Source: CAYNRE01 sp964399535 (GTDB lineage: Bacteria; Planctomycetota; Planctomycetia; Pirellulales; CAYNRE01). Taken from it: a DNA stretch of 64,000 bases. The notes under the pieces are model-generated. The model saw nothing but the letters and a program-made list of their open reading frames with translations. It was not told the origin of the DNA and did no database searches. Both the position numbers and the translations under genes were made by a program. Of this stretch, positions 25,105-34,871 are shown one piece after another (position 1 is the stretch's first letter; each line of letters starts with the position of its first letter). The stretch is taken from contig CAYNRE010000070.1 in NCBI GenBank assembly GCA_964399535.1, positions 124,001 through 188,000 on the forward strand, read 5' to 3'.

Positions 25105-25134
25105 CCGACCGAACTGGGCCCGACCGAACTGGGC
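25105..25134. repeat. 15-bp tandem duplication
   Basis: CCGACCGAACTGGGC occurs twice head to tail (25105-25119 and 25120-25134), about 100 bases before the HlyD-like gene. Only two copies; function unknown. Confidence 0.8.
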
Positions 25135-25230
25135 CCGGGACCCGGGCCGCCGCCCCTTTCGACCGGCCCGGACAACCGCGGTGGTATTTCCCGAACAGCT
25201 CCCCACGGCGGGGGGCAAAGGCCCGGAACT

Positions 25231-26241
25231 ATGCCGCTCGACGACAGACACCGGTTCGAGGTTACCCAAGCCAAGCAACCGGCCAGGGGAACTTCTTCAA
25301 TCGCGTTTGGTCCGCGGCACCTGCGCCCGCGCCGGGCCGCGGTTTGGGGGTGGGGAGTGGTCCGAGTTTGCGCCCTAGTCGGCTGCTTGGGGCTAGTCGG
25401 CCTTGCCGCCGCTGCCGAACCCGCGGCCGCCGAGTTGGTGCTCGAATCGGCCCTCGTCCGGCCGATCGACGAAGTGGACGTGGCCGCTCAGGAAGCCGGA
25501 CTACTCACCGCGATCGCCATTCGCGAAGGTCAACGCGTTGAACCGGGGGACCTGTTGGCGCAGATCGACGACTTCGACGCCCAACTCGCCGCTGCCCAGG
25601 CACAACAAGAATTGCTGATCGCCACGCGTAAGGCCGAGAGCGACGTGCCCCTGCGTTCCGCCCGCAAATCGCGCGACGTCGCCGGCGCCGAATGGCAGCG
25701 CGGGCGAGAGTCGGTCGAGAAGTATAAGAAAAGCCTTTCCCAAACCGAGCTCGATCGACTTCAGTTCGAGTCGGAGCGCGCGGAACTCGACGTGCAGCAG
25801 GCCGAGCTCGACCAGGAGTTGGCGGGCCTGGAGAGCCGCTTGCGGGAAATTGAGCTGGAATTTGCCCAACGCCGCGTCGAGCGGCGCCGCATGCGCTCGC
25901 CGCTGGCGGGGGTGGTGGTCGAGGTGCGGCACCGGGCCGGCGAATGGGTGGAGCCCGGCACCACGGTCGTCCGCTTGCTGCGCAACGATCGGTTGCGCGT
26001 CGAGGCCTTTCTCGACGCCGATCGCGCCACGGGCGCGCTGCTGGCTGCCCCGGCCAGCTTTACGCTGAATTCGTCGGCCGGCTCCTCGCAACCGTTCCTT
26101 GGCGAGATCACCTTTGTCAGCCCGGAAATCGACCCCATTAACGGGCAGGTCCGCATTTGGGCGGAAGTAGCCAACCCCGACGGTTCGCTTCGCACCGGAC
26201 AGCAGGGCACCCTGAAGATTCAACTCGGTCCGCGAAAGTAA
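25231..26241 (+). CDS. HlyD-like periplasmic adaptor protein
   Basis: 336 aa from the ATG at 25231; later starts such as the GTG at 25363, directly before the hydrophobic segment, are possible. A basic N-terminus precedes one hydrophobic segment (VVRVCALVGCLGLVGLAAAAEPAAA), then the first half of a biotinyl-lipoyl-like domain (VDVAAQEAGLLTAIAIREGQRVEPGDLLAQID). An alpha-helical coiled-coil hairpin of about 110 residues rich in Glu, Arg and Gln follows, then the second lipoyl half (RSPLAGVVVEVRHRAGEWVEPGTTVVRLL) and a beta-barrel domain ending GQQGTLKIQL. This is the membrane-fusion architecture. It directly precedes the M50/HlyD fusion gene, so the pair probably acts as one export or envelope complex. 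Confidence 0.85.
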   Translation: MPLDDRHRFEVTQAKQPARGTSSIAFGPRHLRPRRAAVWGWGVVRVCALVGCLGLVGLAAAAEPAAAELVLESALVRPIDEVDVAAQEAGLLTAIAIREGQRVEPGDLLAQIDDFDAQLAAAQAQQELLIATRKAESDVPLRSARKSRDVAGAEWQRGRESVEKYKKSLSQTELDRLQFESERAELDVQQAELDQELAGLESRLREIELEFAQRRVERRRMRSPLAGVVVEVRHRAGEWVEPGTTVVRLLRNDRLRVEAFLDADRATGALLAAPASFTLNSSAGSSQPFLGEITFVSPEIDPINGQVRIWAEVANPDGSLRTGQQGTLKIQLGPRK

Positions 26242-26294
26242 GACCGGCGGCTTCCCGGGGGGAAGGCCGGGCATTGAACGCGACCGCGACGCAC

Positions 26295-28517
26295 ATGACC
26301 TCTACCCACTCGCAGGGACCGGCCGATCGTCGCCCGCTGGGCCTCAGGCGCCGGCCGGATCTGGTCTGCCAGCCGCTGCCCTTGGCGGGGCGCAAGCACT
26401 GGGCGGTGAAAGACCCCGTGGCTCGCCGCTACTTTCTGCTTACCGATCCGGAATACCTCGTTCTGGACGCCTTGGACGGCCGGCGCAGCCTGGCCGAAGT
26501 CAAGCTGCTTTTCGAGCGGCAGTACGCCCCGCGCGAGCTGCCGCTGGCCCGATTGCAAGCGTTTCTCGGCCGGTTGCACGAGCAGGGGCTGGTTCTGGTC
26601 GAGCGACCGGGCCAGGCTCAGCCGCTCGCCGACCGGCGCCGCGCTCGCCGCTGGACGCAGTTGGCCTCGCTGGCCGTGGGATGGCTCAGCCTGCGGTTTC
26701 GTGGAATCGACCCCCACGCCTGGCTCAACCGGCTCGTTCCCACCGGCGGCCCCCTGCTGCGCCCCGCTTGGGTGTTGGCATACCTGGTGCTGCTGGCCCT
26801 GGGGGGGGCGGCCGCCTGGGCCTCGCGCCAACAGTGGCAGGGGGATTGGACCCAGTGGCAGGCCTGGCTCTCGCCCAGCACACTGCTACTTTTGGCCGTG
26901 GTGCTATTCGCCGTGAAGCTGGCCCATGAGCTGGGGCACGCCGTGGTCTACCACCGCTTGGGCGGACAGTGTCACGAACTCGGTGTGATGCTGCTCGTGG
27001 GGGTGCCGTGCTTGTACTGCGACGTCTCCGATGCCTGGCTCATGCCCCAGCGTTGGAAGCGGCTGGCCGTGAGCGCCGCGGGCATGGCCGTTGAACTGGC
27101 GCTGGCGGCGGCCGCGGCGCTCGTGGTCTGGGCTACCCCGCCCGGGCCGGTTCACACCGCGGCCTGGAGCGTGGTACTCATCTCGTCGATCGGCACTCTG
27201 CTCATCAATGGCAATCCGCTGGTGCGGTACGATGGCTATTTCTTGCTCAGCGACTGGGCCGGCGTGCCCAACCTCGGGTCGCGAGCGGCCGCGAGCCTTG
27301 AACGGGTGGCGGCCCGATTGATTCTGGGCAGCGAACCGCCGACCCAAGCGCTCGAGACCGACGACCCCTGGTGGTTGCCGCTTTACGCGCTGGCCTCGAT
27401 CGGCTACCGCTGCCTGTTGCTGGTGGGCGTGTGGTGGCTTCTGGCCCCCTGGACTCAAGCCTGGCAGGGCGAGTGGCTCCTGGCGGCGATGCTCGGCGCG
27501 ACAGCCGTGGGCTGGGTCGGCCCGGCTGCCGCGCGATGGGCCCGCTGGATTACACGTCCCGATCGGCCGCTTCCGCTGCGCCCCTGGCGCGCGGGGCTGG
27601 GGCTGGCCGCCGCGGGGCTCGGCCTGGCTGCCCTGCTGGTCTGGCCTTGGCCGCAACGGTTCGCCGTGCCCGTGGTCATCGAACCGGTCGGCTCACAGCG
27701 GCTGTACGCCACCGTGGCCGGGCGACTGCAAGTCGAGGTAACGGCCGGGCAACAGGTGGTGTCTGGCACCCGGCTGGCCAGGCTCGAGAACGCCGACGAA
27801 CAGCGCCAACTAGTGGAACTCGAAGGGCAAGTGGCCGTGCAGCGGCGCCAGGTGGAGTCGCTCTTGCGGCTGCGGGGCACCGATCCGATCGCTGCCGCGC
27901 AGTTGCCGGCGGCTCAACAGTCGGCCCGCGAATTGGCGGCCCAGCTCGCCCAGCGGCGCGCCGATCAGGAGCGCTGGACGCTACGCGCCACACAAGACGG
28001 CCAGGTCATGGCCCGCTCGATCGAGCCGCAGCGTCCGGGAATCGACGACTTGCCCACGGCCACCGGCACCTGGCTGGACCCGGTCAATCAGTCGGCCGAA
28101 CTGGCGGCCGGCGACTGGATTGGCTGGGTCGGCGATCCGCGGCGCCTCGAGGCTTGGGCCTATGTCGACCAGGCGGTCATCGAACGGGTCGCGGTAGGCC
28201 AAATCGCCGATCTGCGGCTGGAAGCGGTCCCCGCGTCACGCCTTCAGGGCCGCGTGGTTGAAGTGGGCCAAACCCCGACGACCGTAGCCCCCGCCGAACT
28301 GGTCTACCGTCGCGAGCTTCCCGCCGAACCCTGGGGCGACCGGCAATGGCAAACGCTGCAGCCAACGTACCTGGTACGCATCGCCTTTGAATGCGAGCCG
28401 GGAAGCGTGCGACCGGGGGGCGTCGGACAGGCCAAGATTCGCGTGGGTACCGAGCCCTGGTCGCGCCGCCTGTGGCGCGCCCTTTGGCAGTCGCTCAGCT
28501 TCCGCGAGCCAGGCTAG
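26295..28517 (+). CDS. M50-type metalloprotease fused to HlyD-like adaptor domain
   Basis: 740 aa from the ATG at 26295; a TTG at 26274 with a better GGGGGAAGG upstream is an alternative start. Residues 20-110 are soluble and resemble a PqqD/winged-helix binding domain (LTDPEYLVLDALDGRRSLAEVK). Several membrane helices follow, holding the zinc motif H211-E-L-G-H215 and a second site-2-protease motif, NPLVRYDGYFLLSD (N307 to D320). Residues 500-720 form a HlyD-like lipoyl/coiled-coil domain facing the periplasm. M50-HlyD fusions occur beside peptide-export and adaptor systems in planctomycetes. Whether it cleaves a substrate is not shown, though the zinc ligands are intact. The final TAG lies within the end of a MITE-like insertion. 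Confidence 0.85.
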   Translation: MTSTHSQGPADRRPLGLRRRPDLVCQPLPLAGRKHWAVKDPVARRYFLLTDPEYLVLDALDGRRSLAEVKLLFERQYAPRELPLARLQAFLGRLHEQGLVLVERPGQAQPLADRRRARRWTQLASLAVGWLSLRFRGIDPHAWLNRLVPTGGPLLRPAWVLAYLVLLALGGAAAWASRQQWQGDWTQWQAWLSPSTLLLLAVVLFAVKLAHELGHAVVYHRLGGQCHELGVMLLVGVPCLYCDVSDAWLMPQRWKRLAVSAAGMAVELALAAAAALVVWATPPGPVHTAAWSVVLISSIGTLLINGNPLVRYDGYFLLSDWAGVPNLGSRAAASLERVAARLILGSEPPTQALETDDPWWLPLYALASIGYRCLLLVGVWWLLAPWTQAWQGEWLLAAMLGATAVGWVGPAAARWARWITRPDRPLPLRPWRAGLGLAAAGLGLAALLVWPWPQRFAVPVVIEPVGSQRLYATVAGRLQVEVTAGQQVVSGTRLARLENADEQRQLVELEGQVAVQRRQVESLLRLRGTDPIAAAQLPAAQQSARELAAQLAQRRADQERWTLRATQDGQVMARSIEPQRPGIDDLPTATGTWLDPVNQSAELAAGDWIGWVGDPRRLEAWAYVDQAVIERVAVGQIADLRLEAVPASRLQGRVVEVGQTPTTVAPAELVYRRELPAEPWGDRQWQTLQPTYLVRIAFECEPGSVRPGGVGQAKIRVGTEPWSRRLWRALWQSLSFREPG

Positions 28518-28671
28518 CAGCCTGTTGAAGAATTCCCCCGGGCTGCGTCTTCGCAGGGACGCGATCCCAGAATCACGACGTAAGTCGTTAGTTTGCGAGC
28601 CGCGACCAGCTTGGCTCCGCACTTGGCGAGGTTGAAATTTGCCATGAGGGCATATTTCAACAGACTGCTAG
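28514..28671. mobile_element. MITE-like element, about 150 bp, with CTAG duplication
   Basis: Terminal inverted repeats CAGCCTGTTGAAGAAT (from 28518) and the complement CAGTCTGTTGAAATAT (ending at 28667) bound a non-coding segment. CTAG occurs at both outer ends (28514-28517 and 28668-28671), as a 4-base target duplication would. The interior contains a hairpin, TTGAAATTTGCC with GGGCATATTTCAA, next to the right end. No transposase is encoded, so it would be a non-autonomous insertion. The left CTAG supplies the TAG stop of the M50/HlyD gene. The empty site, GGCTAGGC, would have had the same stop, so the gene was not shortened. Confidence 0.75.
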
Positions 28672-28723
28672 GCTAACGGCCTCGCAGATTGCTCTGCGGC
28701 CGGAGACGGAAGATCGAATTCGG

Positions 28724-29527
28724 TTACGGGATCAGAATCACCAACCCGACCACCAGGGCGGCTTCGGCGGCAGCCGCCAAGGGGCGCAGCCGGTACCGAT
28801 GGGGCACCCGCACGGCGGGCGAACCGGGCCGACGATACCCCAAGTCGTAGACCCGCTCCAGCGGCGGATCGACCAGCGCCAGGTACGGCAGCGCCGGTAC
28901 CAGGGCAAAGAAGTGCAGTGCCGACACGGCCGGCTGCACGCAGCCATGCTTCAGCCCGTAGCGCTCCAAGTTGACCTCTTGGAAATACAGCGGACCATGA
29001 AAGTACTGGGTGGGCACCCAGTGAAATCCGACTTCGCTCCAGGGGCGTCCCAACGGGCTGGGGTCGTAAAGGTCGCCCCATCCGGCCAGGGCGGGGCCCG
29101 CCACGTCGAGCGGCAACTCACCCGCCGGCGGACGGGCATCGACCATGATCGCCGAGATCGGTTTCACGTCCAGCGCCGCGCCGTCGTTCATCACGGCACT
29201 TTCGCTTGGCCCGGGGGGCAACTCCTCGATCGCCGCGGGCGGCGCGGCGGGAGCCGGCGGTGGCGCGAGGGCCGGGTCGTCGGCCGACAGGCGGGGCAGG
29301 GCCCCCGGCGGAGTCACGGCCTGCTGCGCCGGCGGTTCCAGCCGCGGTACGCGTCTGGCCAGGCGTGGGGTACGGCTCGCCGCCGAACGACGCGGCTGCG
29401 GCCCGCTGACGGAACTCGAGGAGTCGGCCGCCAGGGCCCACTGGCCACCGCCGGCGAGCACCAGGCAAACCAACGCCCCGGCAAGCGAAACCGGTCTCAA
29501 CCTCTGCCGCCGCTTCGTGTTGACCAT
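28724..29527 (-). CDS. Exported protein of unknown function, planctomycete type
   Basis: 267 aa from the ATG at 29527, with AAGGGAAGG 6 bases upstream. A basic N-terminus and a hydrophobic segment (SLAGALVCLVLAGGGQWALA) form a signal peptide. A Pro/Ala-rich linker of about 90 residues follows. The C-terminal half is compact: SEVGFHWVPTQYFHGPLYFQ, VNLERYGLKHG, a FFALVPALPYLALV stretch, ERVYDLGYRRPGSP and a last helix (AALVVGLVILIP). This layout, with aromatic and Gly-rich YDLGYRRPG, looks like an uncharacterised family of planctomycete envelope proteins. No catalytic motif seen. Confidence 0.75.
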   Translation of the reverse strand: MVNTKRRQRLRPVSLAGALVCLVLAGGGQWALAADSSSSVSGPQPRRSAASRTPRLARRVPRLEPPAQQAVTPPGALPRLSADDPALAPPPAPAAPPAAIEELPPGPSESAVMNDGAALDVKPISAIMVDARPPAGELPLDVAGPALAGWGDLYDPSPLGRPWSEVGFHWVPTQYFHGPLYFQEVNLERYGLKHGCVQPAVSALHFFALVPALPYLALVDPPLERVYDLGYRRPGSPAVRVPHRYRLRPLAAAAEAALVVGLVILIP

Positions 29528-30094
29528 CGCACGCCTTCCCTTGAACCGGCCACCACCGTCGCGCGACATAACCTCTGCCACCGTCAATGGTGTTCGACTG
29601 CGTACGACCGGAATCTCGAAACGAAGCCACTCGCTGGGCATAACCGATACGCGCCGCAGGGTCGCCCGGACCCCACCGCTCGTCCGGATCGGCTCGGGTC
29701 GAGGGCCCGCCGCACCCTGGTGCCTGGGCCAAAACCGGGGTTGGCGGCGAGCCGCATAACCGGAGCAACTTGCCTAACAAGCGTGCCCCGCTGTGTGGTG
29801 GCTGCAAACCGGGTCAGGGTCTGCCCAGGCCGGAAAGTTTGACACAATTTCACCATCCTAGCGATAATTGGGAGAAGCCGGTTCTGTCGAGAAAACTAGC
29901 GGCAGGGGCCGCGCCGCCCGCGTCTTGCGCTGGGGTCGCGCCGGGCCCTCGCGCCGCGGACACGGCGGCCGCTCAACTCCCGCTGGCCAGGTCGCGGAAC
30001 TCCTGGCAGCGCCGGCTCGGGATGCGTGCGCCAGACGATGCCCGGCGGCATGCGCGGCGTCGGAGGCGCGATCGACCGAGAAAGGGCCGTGAGC
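29528..30094. other. Divergent intergenic region
   Basis: 567 bases between the unknown exported protein and the large surface protein. Apart from the promoter at 29839-29868 I see no gene, terminator or structured RNA. Confidence 0.5.
29839..29868 (+). promoter_or_regulatory. Strong candidate promoter for the adhesin-kinase operon
   Basis: TTGACA at 29839-29844, an 18-base spacer and GATAAT at 29863-29868: a perfect -35 and a 5/6 -10 in an otherwise GC-rich region. It points toward the surface-protein gene, leaving a leader of roughly 220 bases. Confidence 0.6.
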
Positions 30095-33000
30095 ATGTGG
30101 CCGCTGCGACGCTCGACAACTCGCCGCGCTCGCTCCGCGCCCTCGCCTTGGGACCGGGCCTGGAGCACGCAGCCCCCGGCCCTGGTCGCCACGGAGCTGG
30201 AAGCCCGCCGGGTGCTGAACGCGGCCCCCGTGCTGGCCGGCGCCAACGACTTATCCAGCGTCGCCGAAGATGCCACGGATGATCCTGGCACGGCAGTCGC
30301 CGACCTCATCAGCGGGCAAATTACCGACGCCGACCCGGGCGATCCGCAGGGGATCGCCATTATCGGGGCCAACGCCGCCAGCGGCACCTGGCACTTTACA
30401 CTCGACAACGGCGAAAACTGGACCGCGCTGGGGGCCGTCTCCAACACCAGCGCCACGCTGCTGCCGGGCACGGCTGGCGCCCGCGTTCGTTTCACCCCCG
30501 ATGCCGATTTCAACGGGACGATTTCGCCGGCCCTGACCATTCGAGCTTGGGACGGCTCGAGCGGGGCCGACGGCCAACAGGGGGTCGATGTCTCGACCAA
30601 CGGCGGCGCCACCGCCTTCAGCTCGGCCACGGCCGCGGCCGACCTGACCGTGACCCCTCTAAACGATGCCCCAGTGCTGAGCGGCGCCAACAACCTGACC
30701 AGCGTGATCGAGGACGACGGCGACCCGCCGGGCGACCTGGTTTCCGCGCTCATCAGCGGCCAGATGACCGACGTCGACGCCGGCGCCCAGCGCGGCATCG
30801 CGGTGACCGGCGTCGACGACACCAATGGCACCTGGGAGTATTCGACCAACGGCGGCGCCAACTGGACCGCCTTGGGCACCGTCTCCGACTCAGACGCCAC
30901 GCTCCTGGCGGCCAACGCCACGACCCGGGTACGGTTCGTACCCGATGCCGATTTCGACGGCTCGGTATCGCCCGGGCTCACCTTTCGCGGGTGGGACCGC
31001 ACCAGCGGCGCTAACGGCGACACGGGGGTCGACGTCTCCGCCAACGGCGGCATCACGGCTTTTAGCAGCACTTCGGCGTCGAGCGCCGTCAGCATTACCC
31101 CGGTGAACGACGCCCCGGTGCTCGGCGGCGCCAACGACCTGACCTCGATCATCGAAGACGCCACCTCGCCGGTCGGCGACCTGATCAGCACGCTTCTCGC
31201 GGGGCAGGTGACCGATCCCGATACCGGAGCGCTGCAGGGGATCGCCGTGATCGGGGTCGACGACACCAACGGCGTCTGGCAATACACGATCAACGGCGGA
31301 GCCAACTTTTTCGACATCGGACCGGTCACCAACACCAGTGCCCGGCTGTTGGCGGTGAATGCCAATACCCGGGTGCGGTTCGTTCCCGATGCGAACTACA
31401 ACGGCACCGTTGCGCCTGGGATCACGTTCCGGGCTTGGGACCGCACCAGCGGCGCCAATGGCGATTCGGGGGTCGACGTTTCGACCAACGGCGGGGCAAC
31501 TGCTTTCAGCACGGCCACGGCCGCTTCCGACATTCTCGTGGTCTCGATCAACGATCCGCCCGTGTTGGCCGGCGCCAATCCCCTGGACCCGGTCACCGAG
31601 GACGACACCGACCCGCCGGGAACCCTGGTCAGCGACCTCGTAGCCGGACAAATCAGCGACAACGATGCCCCCAGCCCCGAGGGGATCGCCGTGATCGGGG
31701 TCGATAGCGCCAACGGCACCTGGCAGTACTCCACCAACGGCGGCACCAACTGGACAACCTTCGGCGCGCTCTCGAATACGTCGGCCACGCTGCTGGCGGC
31801 CAACGCCCTGAACCGGGTTCGTTTCGTCCCCAATGCCAATTTTTCCGGCACCGTGGTGGCGGGGCTGACGTTTCGGGCTTGGGACCAAAACAGCGGTGTC
31901 AACGGCAGCTCCGGGGTCGATGTCTCGACCAACGGCGGCACTACCGCCTTCAGCTCGAGCACCGCGTCGGCCTCGGTCACCGTCGTCGGGGTGAACGACG
32001 CGCCGATTCTGGCGGGCGCCAATAACCTGACCGCGATCGACGAGGACGCGACCAATTCCTCGGGAACGCTGGTCTCGGCCCTGCTGACCGGCCAGGTTAC
32101 CGAGGTCGATGCGGGGGCGGTCAGCGGAATCGCTGTCACCGCGGTCAACCAGGTCAACGGCACCTGGCAGTACACCATCGACAACGGCGCTAACTGGCTT
32201 GCCTTCGGCGCGCTATCGAACACCAGCGCCACGCTTCTGGCCGCCAACGCCGATACCCGAGTGCGATTCGTGCCCAACGCCAATTTCTCGGGGGCCATCA
32301 ATCCTGGCATCACCTTCCGCGCCTGGGACCAAACCAGCGGGGCCAACGGGGCCACGGGGGTCGATGTTTCCGTCAATGGCGGCACCACGGCCTTCAGCAC
32401 CGCCACGGCGTCGTCGGCCATCAACGTGCGGCCCGTGGCCGACACGCCGACCCTGGTGGTCAACCCCACCCTGGCCGCCGGCACCGAGCGAATCGCCGTG
32501 CCGCTAGGCATTAGCGGCCAACTCACCGACCTGGATGGCTCGGAATCGCTCAGCTTTATCATTTCGGGGCTGGCCACCACCGATGTGTTGCTCAACGACA
32601 ACGGCGACGTGATTACCGGCGTGACCAGCACCACGCTTACGCCGGCCCAGCTAGTAGGTCTGCGGATCGTGGTGCCCGACGACAAGCTGCACTCCAATTT
32701 CCAGCTCAGCGTGGTGGCCCGGTCGACGGAAACGCTGGCTCCGCAGCCCACGGCCGACAGCCCGGCCCAGGCGATCGACATTACGATTGCCAACGCGGCC
32801 CCCGTAATTACCAGCGCGACGGTTCCCGCGGGGAGCTATTTCGAGGGAGACACGATCACCCTGAATCTGGTGATCGACGACGCCACGACCGACCTGCAAC
32901 TCATCACGGTCGACTGGGGCGACGGCACGGGGCCCCAAGTATTCGGCCCCTTGAACCCCGGCCCCCAGGCGCTGCAGCACACTTACTACGACAACGCCAA

Positions 33001-34861
33001 TTACACGATCACGGTCACCACCGTCGACGACGGGCTCTTGGCCAGCCTGGCGGTGGCTACCAACGTGCAATTGGCCAACCTGGCGCCGCAGGCCAACTTC
33101 CTGCCGGTCACGCCCATTATCGAGGGAGAGACCGCCACGGTGATCGGCACGATTGCCGACGCCGGCCTGAACGACCTGGTGACCGTGGCCATCGACTGGG
33201 GCAACGGCAACCTGTTGAATTTGCCCTCGCTAGCCCAGGCTTCCTGGGCGCTCAACCTGCTGCAAGCTTACCCCGACGTGCCCGAGGGGGCGGTCGGCGG
33301 CACGGTCCACGTTCAATTCATTCTGACCGACGACGACGGCGGGCAAACCGTGCTCGACGTTCCGATTCTGGTGCACAACTACGCCCCCGTGCCCGGCCTG
33401 GTCACCATTACGCCAGACGAAATCAACGAGAACCAAGAGGTGCAGCTCGACGGCCAACTGGCGCTCAACCCGCTGGTAGTCGACACGTTCGTGATCGTGA
33501 TTAATTGGGGCGACGGCTCCCCCCCCACGGTGCTAAATCTTCCCAACGGCCAGGCCAGCTACAGCGCCCAACACGTCTTTACCGACGATCGGCCCAGCAG
33601 CACCTCGGAAGACATTCAGCCCATCAGCATCTCGATCACCGACGACGAATTGCAGGCCGTGCCCACGCAGAGCCAGCTCACCATCAACAACGTGGCTCCC
33701 ACGCTCTCGCTGCTCGAAGCCACCCAGGTAACGACACTTGGGGAAACGACCCTGACCCTGGGTTTCAACGATCCGGGCACCGATAGTTTCGTCGTCCGCG
33801 TCGACTGGAGCGACGGCCAGGTCCAGTTCATCGGCCTGAACGGGCCGGGCATTTATCAGTTCGAGCACCAGTACTTCGGCAACCCCGACATCGATAACCC
33901 GAGTGCTCCGATCAAGATCGAGGTGCGGGTCAGCGACGACGACCAGGGTGCCTTTCTGACCGAGACCACGGCCACGGTGATTGGCACCGGCATTAGCGTG
34001 CCGGTCTTCATCTTGCCTTCCACGCCCCCCATTTTGCTGACACCGGCGGTGGTGCGGATCGACACGCTCCTGACCGTCGTGGCCACACCGCTGGCTGGCA
34101 TTACCAGCGCCGATTTGACGCCCACCCGGGCCGAAGCGGCCTCGGCCAGCGCGCTGCAGGTGGGGCTGCGTATCGTGTCGGCCGACGGGAAAGAGGAAGA
34201 GGTGTCGGTCTTTTCTCCCGACATTCTCGATTCACTTCCCGAGTTGTTTGCCAAGCTTCCCGACAATCACTATCGCCTCTACCTCAAGGGCCCCGGCGGT
34301 GAACGCCTGGTGATCGACGTCCATCTGCGCGGTGGCCGGCCCATCGACCCGGGCGACGACCAGCGCGGAACCCGCGATCGGCCCCCGACCGCCCGGCGCG
34401 AAGCGGCCGACGCCCATTTCTCGACCGCGCAGATGCCCGCCACTCCGCCCTCAGGACCGCCTGCTGCCGGGCCGAGCGTTTTGATAAGTCCTCAGCCTCC
34501 GGCCGACGATTTGCCCGATGAACCGCCCGCGCAGGCGCCCTTGCTGGAACTAACGCCCGCCGCCACGCGGCCGCCGGAAGAGGATCGCGGCGACCCTGCC
34601 GCGCGGCCGGCGCCGGCCGACGAAGCCAATCAGCCGCTCGATCCCCGGGTGAGCCATTATCGCCGCCGCTGGGCTGAAGCGGCCGCGGGGCTGACCACGG
34701 CGGCGGCCCTGATCGAGCTTGGCCGACAGCGCCAGCAAGCGCTAGCCAGCCTGGGGGCCCCGGCGCGGCCAGGCGGCTGGTGGCGTCTGCGCCAGCGAGC
34801 CCGTCGGCAGTTGCGAGCTTCTCCTCTGCCCGACCATGCACCCACGGTTACCCTACGCTGA
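30095..34861 (+). CDS. Large repetitive surface protein (cadherin/PKD-like), putative adhesin
   Basis: 1588 aa from the ATG at 30095 (a GTG lies two codons upstream). The N-terminus is basic and carries LEARRVLNA (35-43), related to the LExRxLLS motif at the start of many planctomycete exoproteins. Five tandem repeats of about 148 residues follow (roughly 44-782), each starting with APVLxGANxLTS and containing TWxYxxNxGANW, RVRFVPDANFxG and a GVDVSTNGGTTAFS end. A sixth, divergent Ig/cadherin-like unit comes next, then four PKD-like modules (WGDGT, WGNGN, WGDGS, WSDGQ), and a Pro-rich C-terminus without a membrane helix. Probably secreted and cell-surface bound. The next gene starts 10 bases downstream, so it is likely co-transcribed with the kinase. 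Confidence 0.85.
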   Translation: MWPLRRSTTRRARSAPSPWDRAWSTQPPALVATELEARRVLNAAPVLAGANDLSSVAEDATDDPGTAVADLISGQITDADPGDPQGIAIIGANAASGTWHFTLDNGENWTALGAVSNTSATLLPGTAGARVRFTPDADFNGTISPALTIRAWDGSSGADGQQGVDVSTNGGATAFSSATAAADLTVTPLNDAPVLSGANNLTSVIEDDGDPPGDLVSALISGQMTDVDAGAQRGIAVTGVDDTNGTWEYSTNGGANWTALGTVSDSDATLLAANATTRVRFVPDADFDGSVSPGLTFRGWDRTSGANGDTGVDVSANGGITAFSSTSASSAVSITPVNDAPVLGGANDLTSIIEDATSPVGDLISTLLAGQVTDPDTGALQGIAVIGVDDTNGVWQYTINGGANFFDIGPVTNTSARLLAVNANTRVRFVPDANYNGTVAPGITFRAWDRTSGANGDSGVDVSTNGGATAFSTATAASDILVVSINDPPVLAGANPLDPVTEDDTDPPGTLVSDLVAGQISDNDAPSPEGIAVIGVDSANGTWQYSTNGGTNWTTFGALSNTSATLLAANALNRVRFVPNANFSGTVVAGLTFRAWDQNSGVNGSSGVDVSTNGGTTAFSSSTASASVTVVGVNDAPILAGANNLTAIDEDATNSSGTLVSALLTGQVTEVDAGAVSGIAVTAVNQVNGTWQYTIDNGANWLAFGALSNTSATLLAANADTRVRFVPNANFSGAINPGITFRAWDQTSGANGATGVDVSVNGGTTAFSTATASSAINVRPVADTPTLVVNPTLAAGTERIAVPLGISGQLTDLDGSESLSFIISGLATTDVLLNDNGDVITGVTSTTLTPAQLVGLRIVVPDDKLHSNFQLSVVARSTETLAPQPTADSPAQAIDITIANAAPVITSATVPAGSYFEGDTITLNLVIDDATTDLQLITVDWGDGTGPQVFGPLNPGPQALQHTYYDNANYTITVTTVDDGLLASLAVATNVQLANLAPQANFLPVTPIIEGETATVIGTIADAGLNDLVTVAIDWGNGNLLNLPSLAQASWALNLLQAYPDVPEGAVGGTVHVQFILTDDDGGQTVLDVPILVHNYAPVPGLVTITPDEINENQEVQLDGQLALNPLVVDTFVIVINWGDGSPPTVLNLPNGQASYSAQHVFTDDRPSSTSEDIQPISISITDDELQAVPTQSQLTINNVAPTLSLLEATQVTTLGETTLTLGFNDPGTDSFVVRVDWSDGQVQFIGLNGPGIYQFEHQYFGNPDIDNPSAPIKIEVRVSDDDQGAFLTETTATVIGTGISVPVFILPSTPPILLTPAVVRIDTLLTVVATPLAGITSADLTPTRAEAASASALQVGLRIVSADGKEEEVSVFSPDILDSLPELFAKLPDNHYRLYLKGPGGERLVIDVHLRGGRPIDPGDDQRGTRDRPPTARREAADAHFSTAQMPATPPSGPPAAGPSVLISPQPPADDLPDEPPAQAPLLELTPAATRPPEEDRGDPAARPAPADEANQPLDPRVSHYRRRWAEAAAGLTTAAALIELGRQRQQALASLGAPARPGGWWRLRQRARRQLRASPLPDHAPTVTLR
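30224..32440 (+). repeat. Five tandem ~444-bp coding repeats
   Basis: Repeat units begin near 30224, 30668, 31111, 31555 and 31999, a regular spacing of about 444 bases (148 codons), each opening with codons for APVL. They are clearly related in protein but diverged in DNA, so they are old duplications kept as protein modules. Confidence 0.85.
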
Positions 34862-34871
34862 AGGCCAGCGC

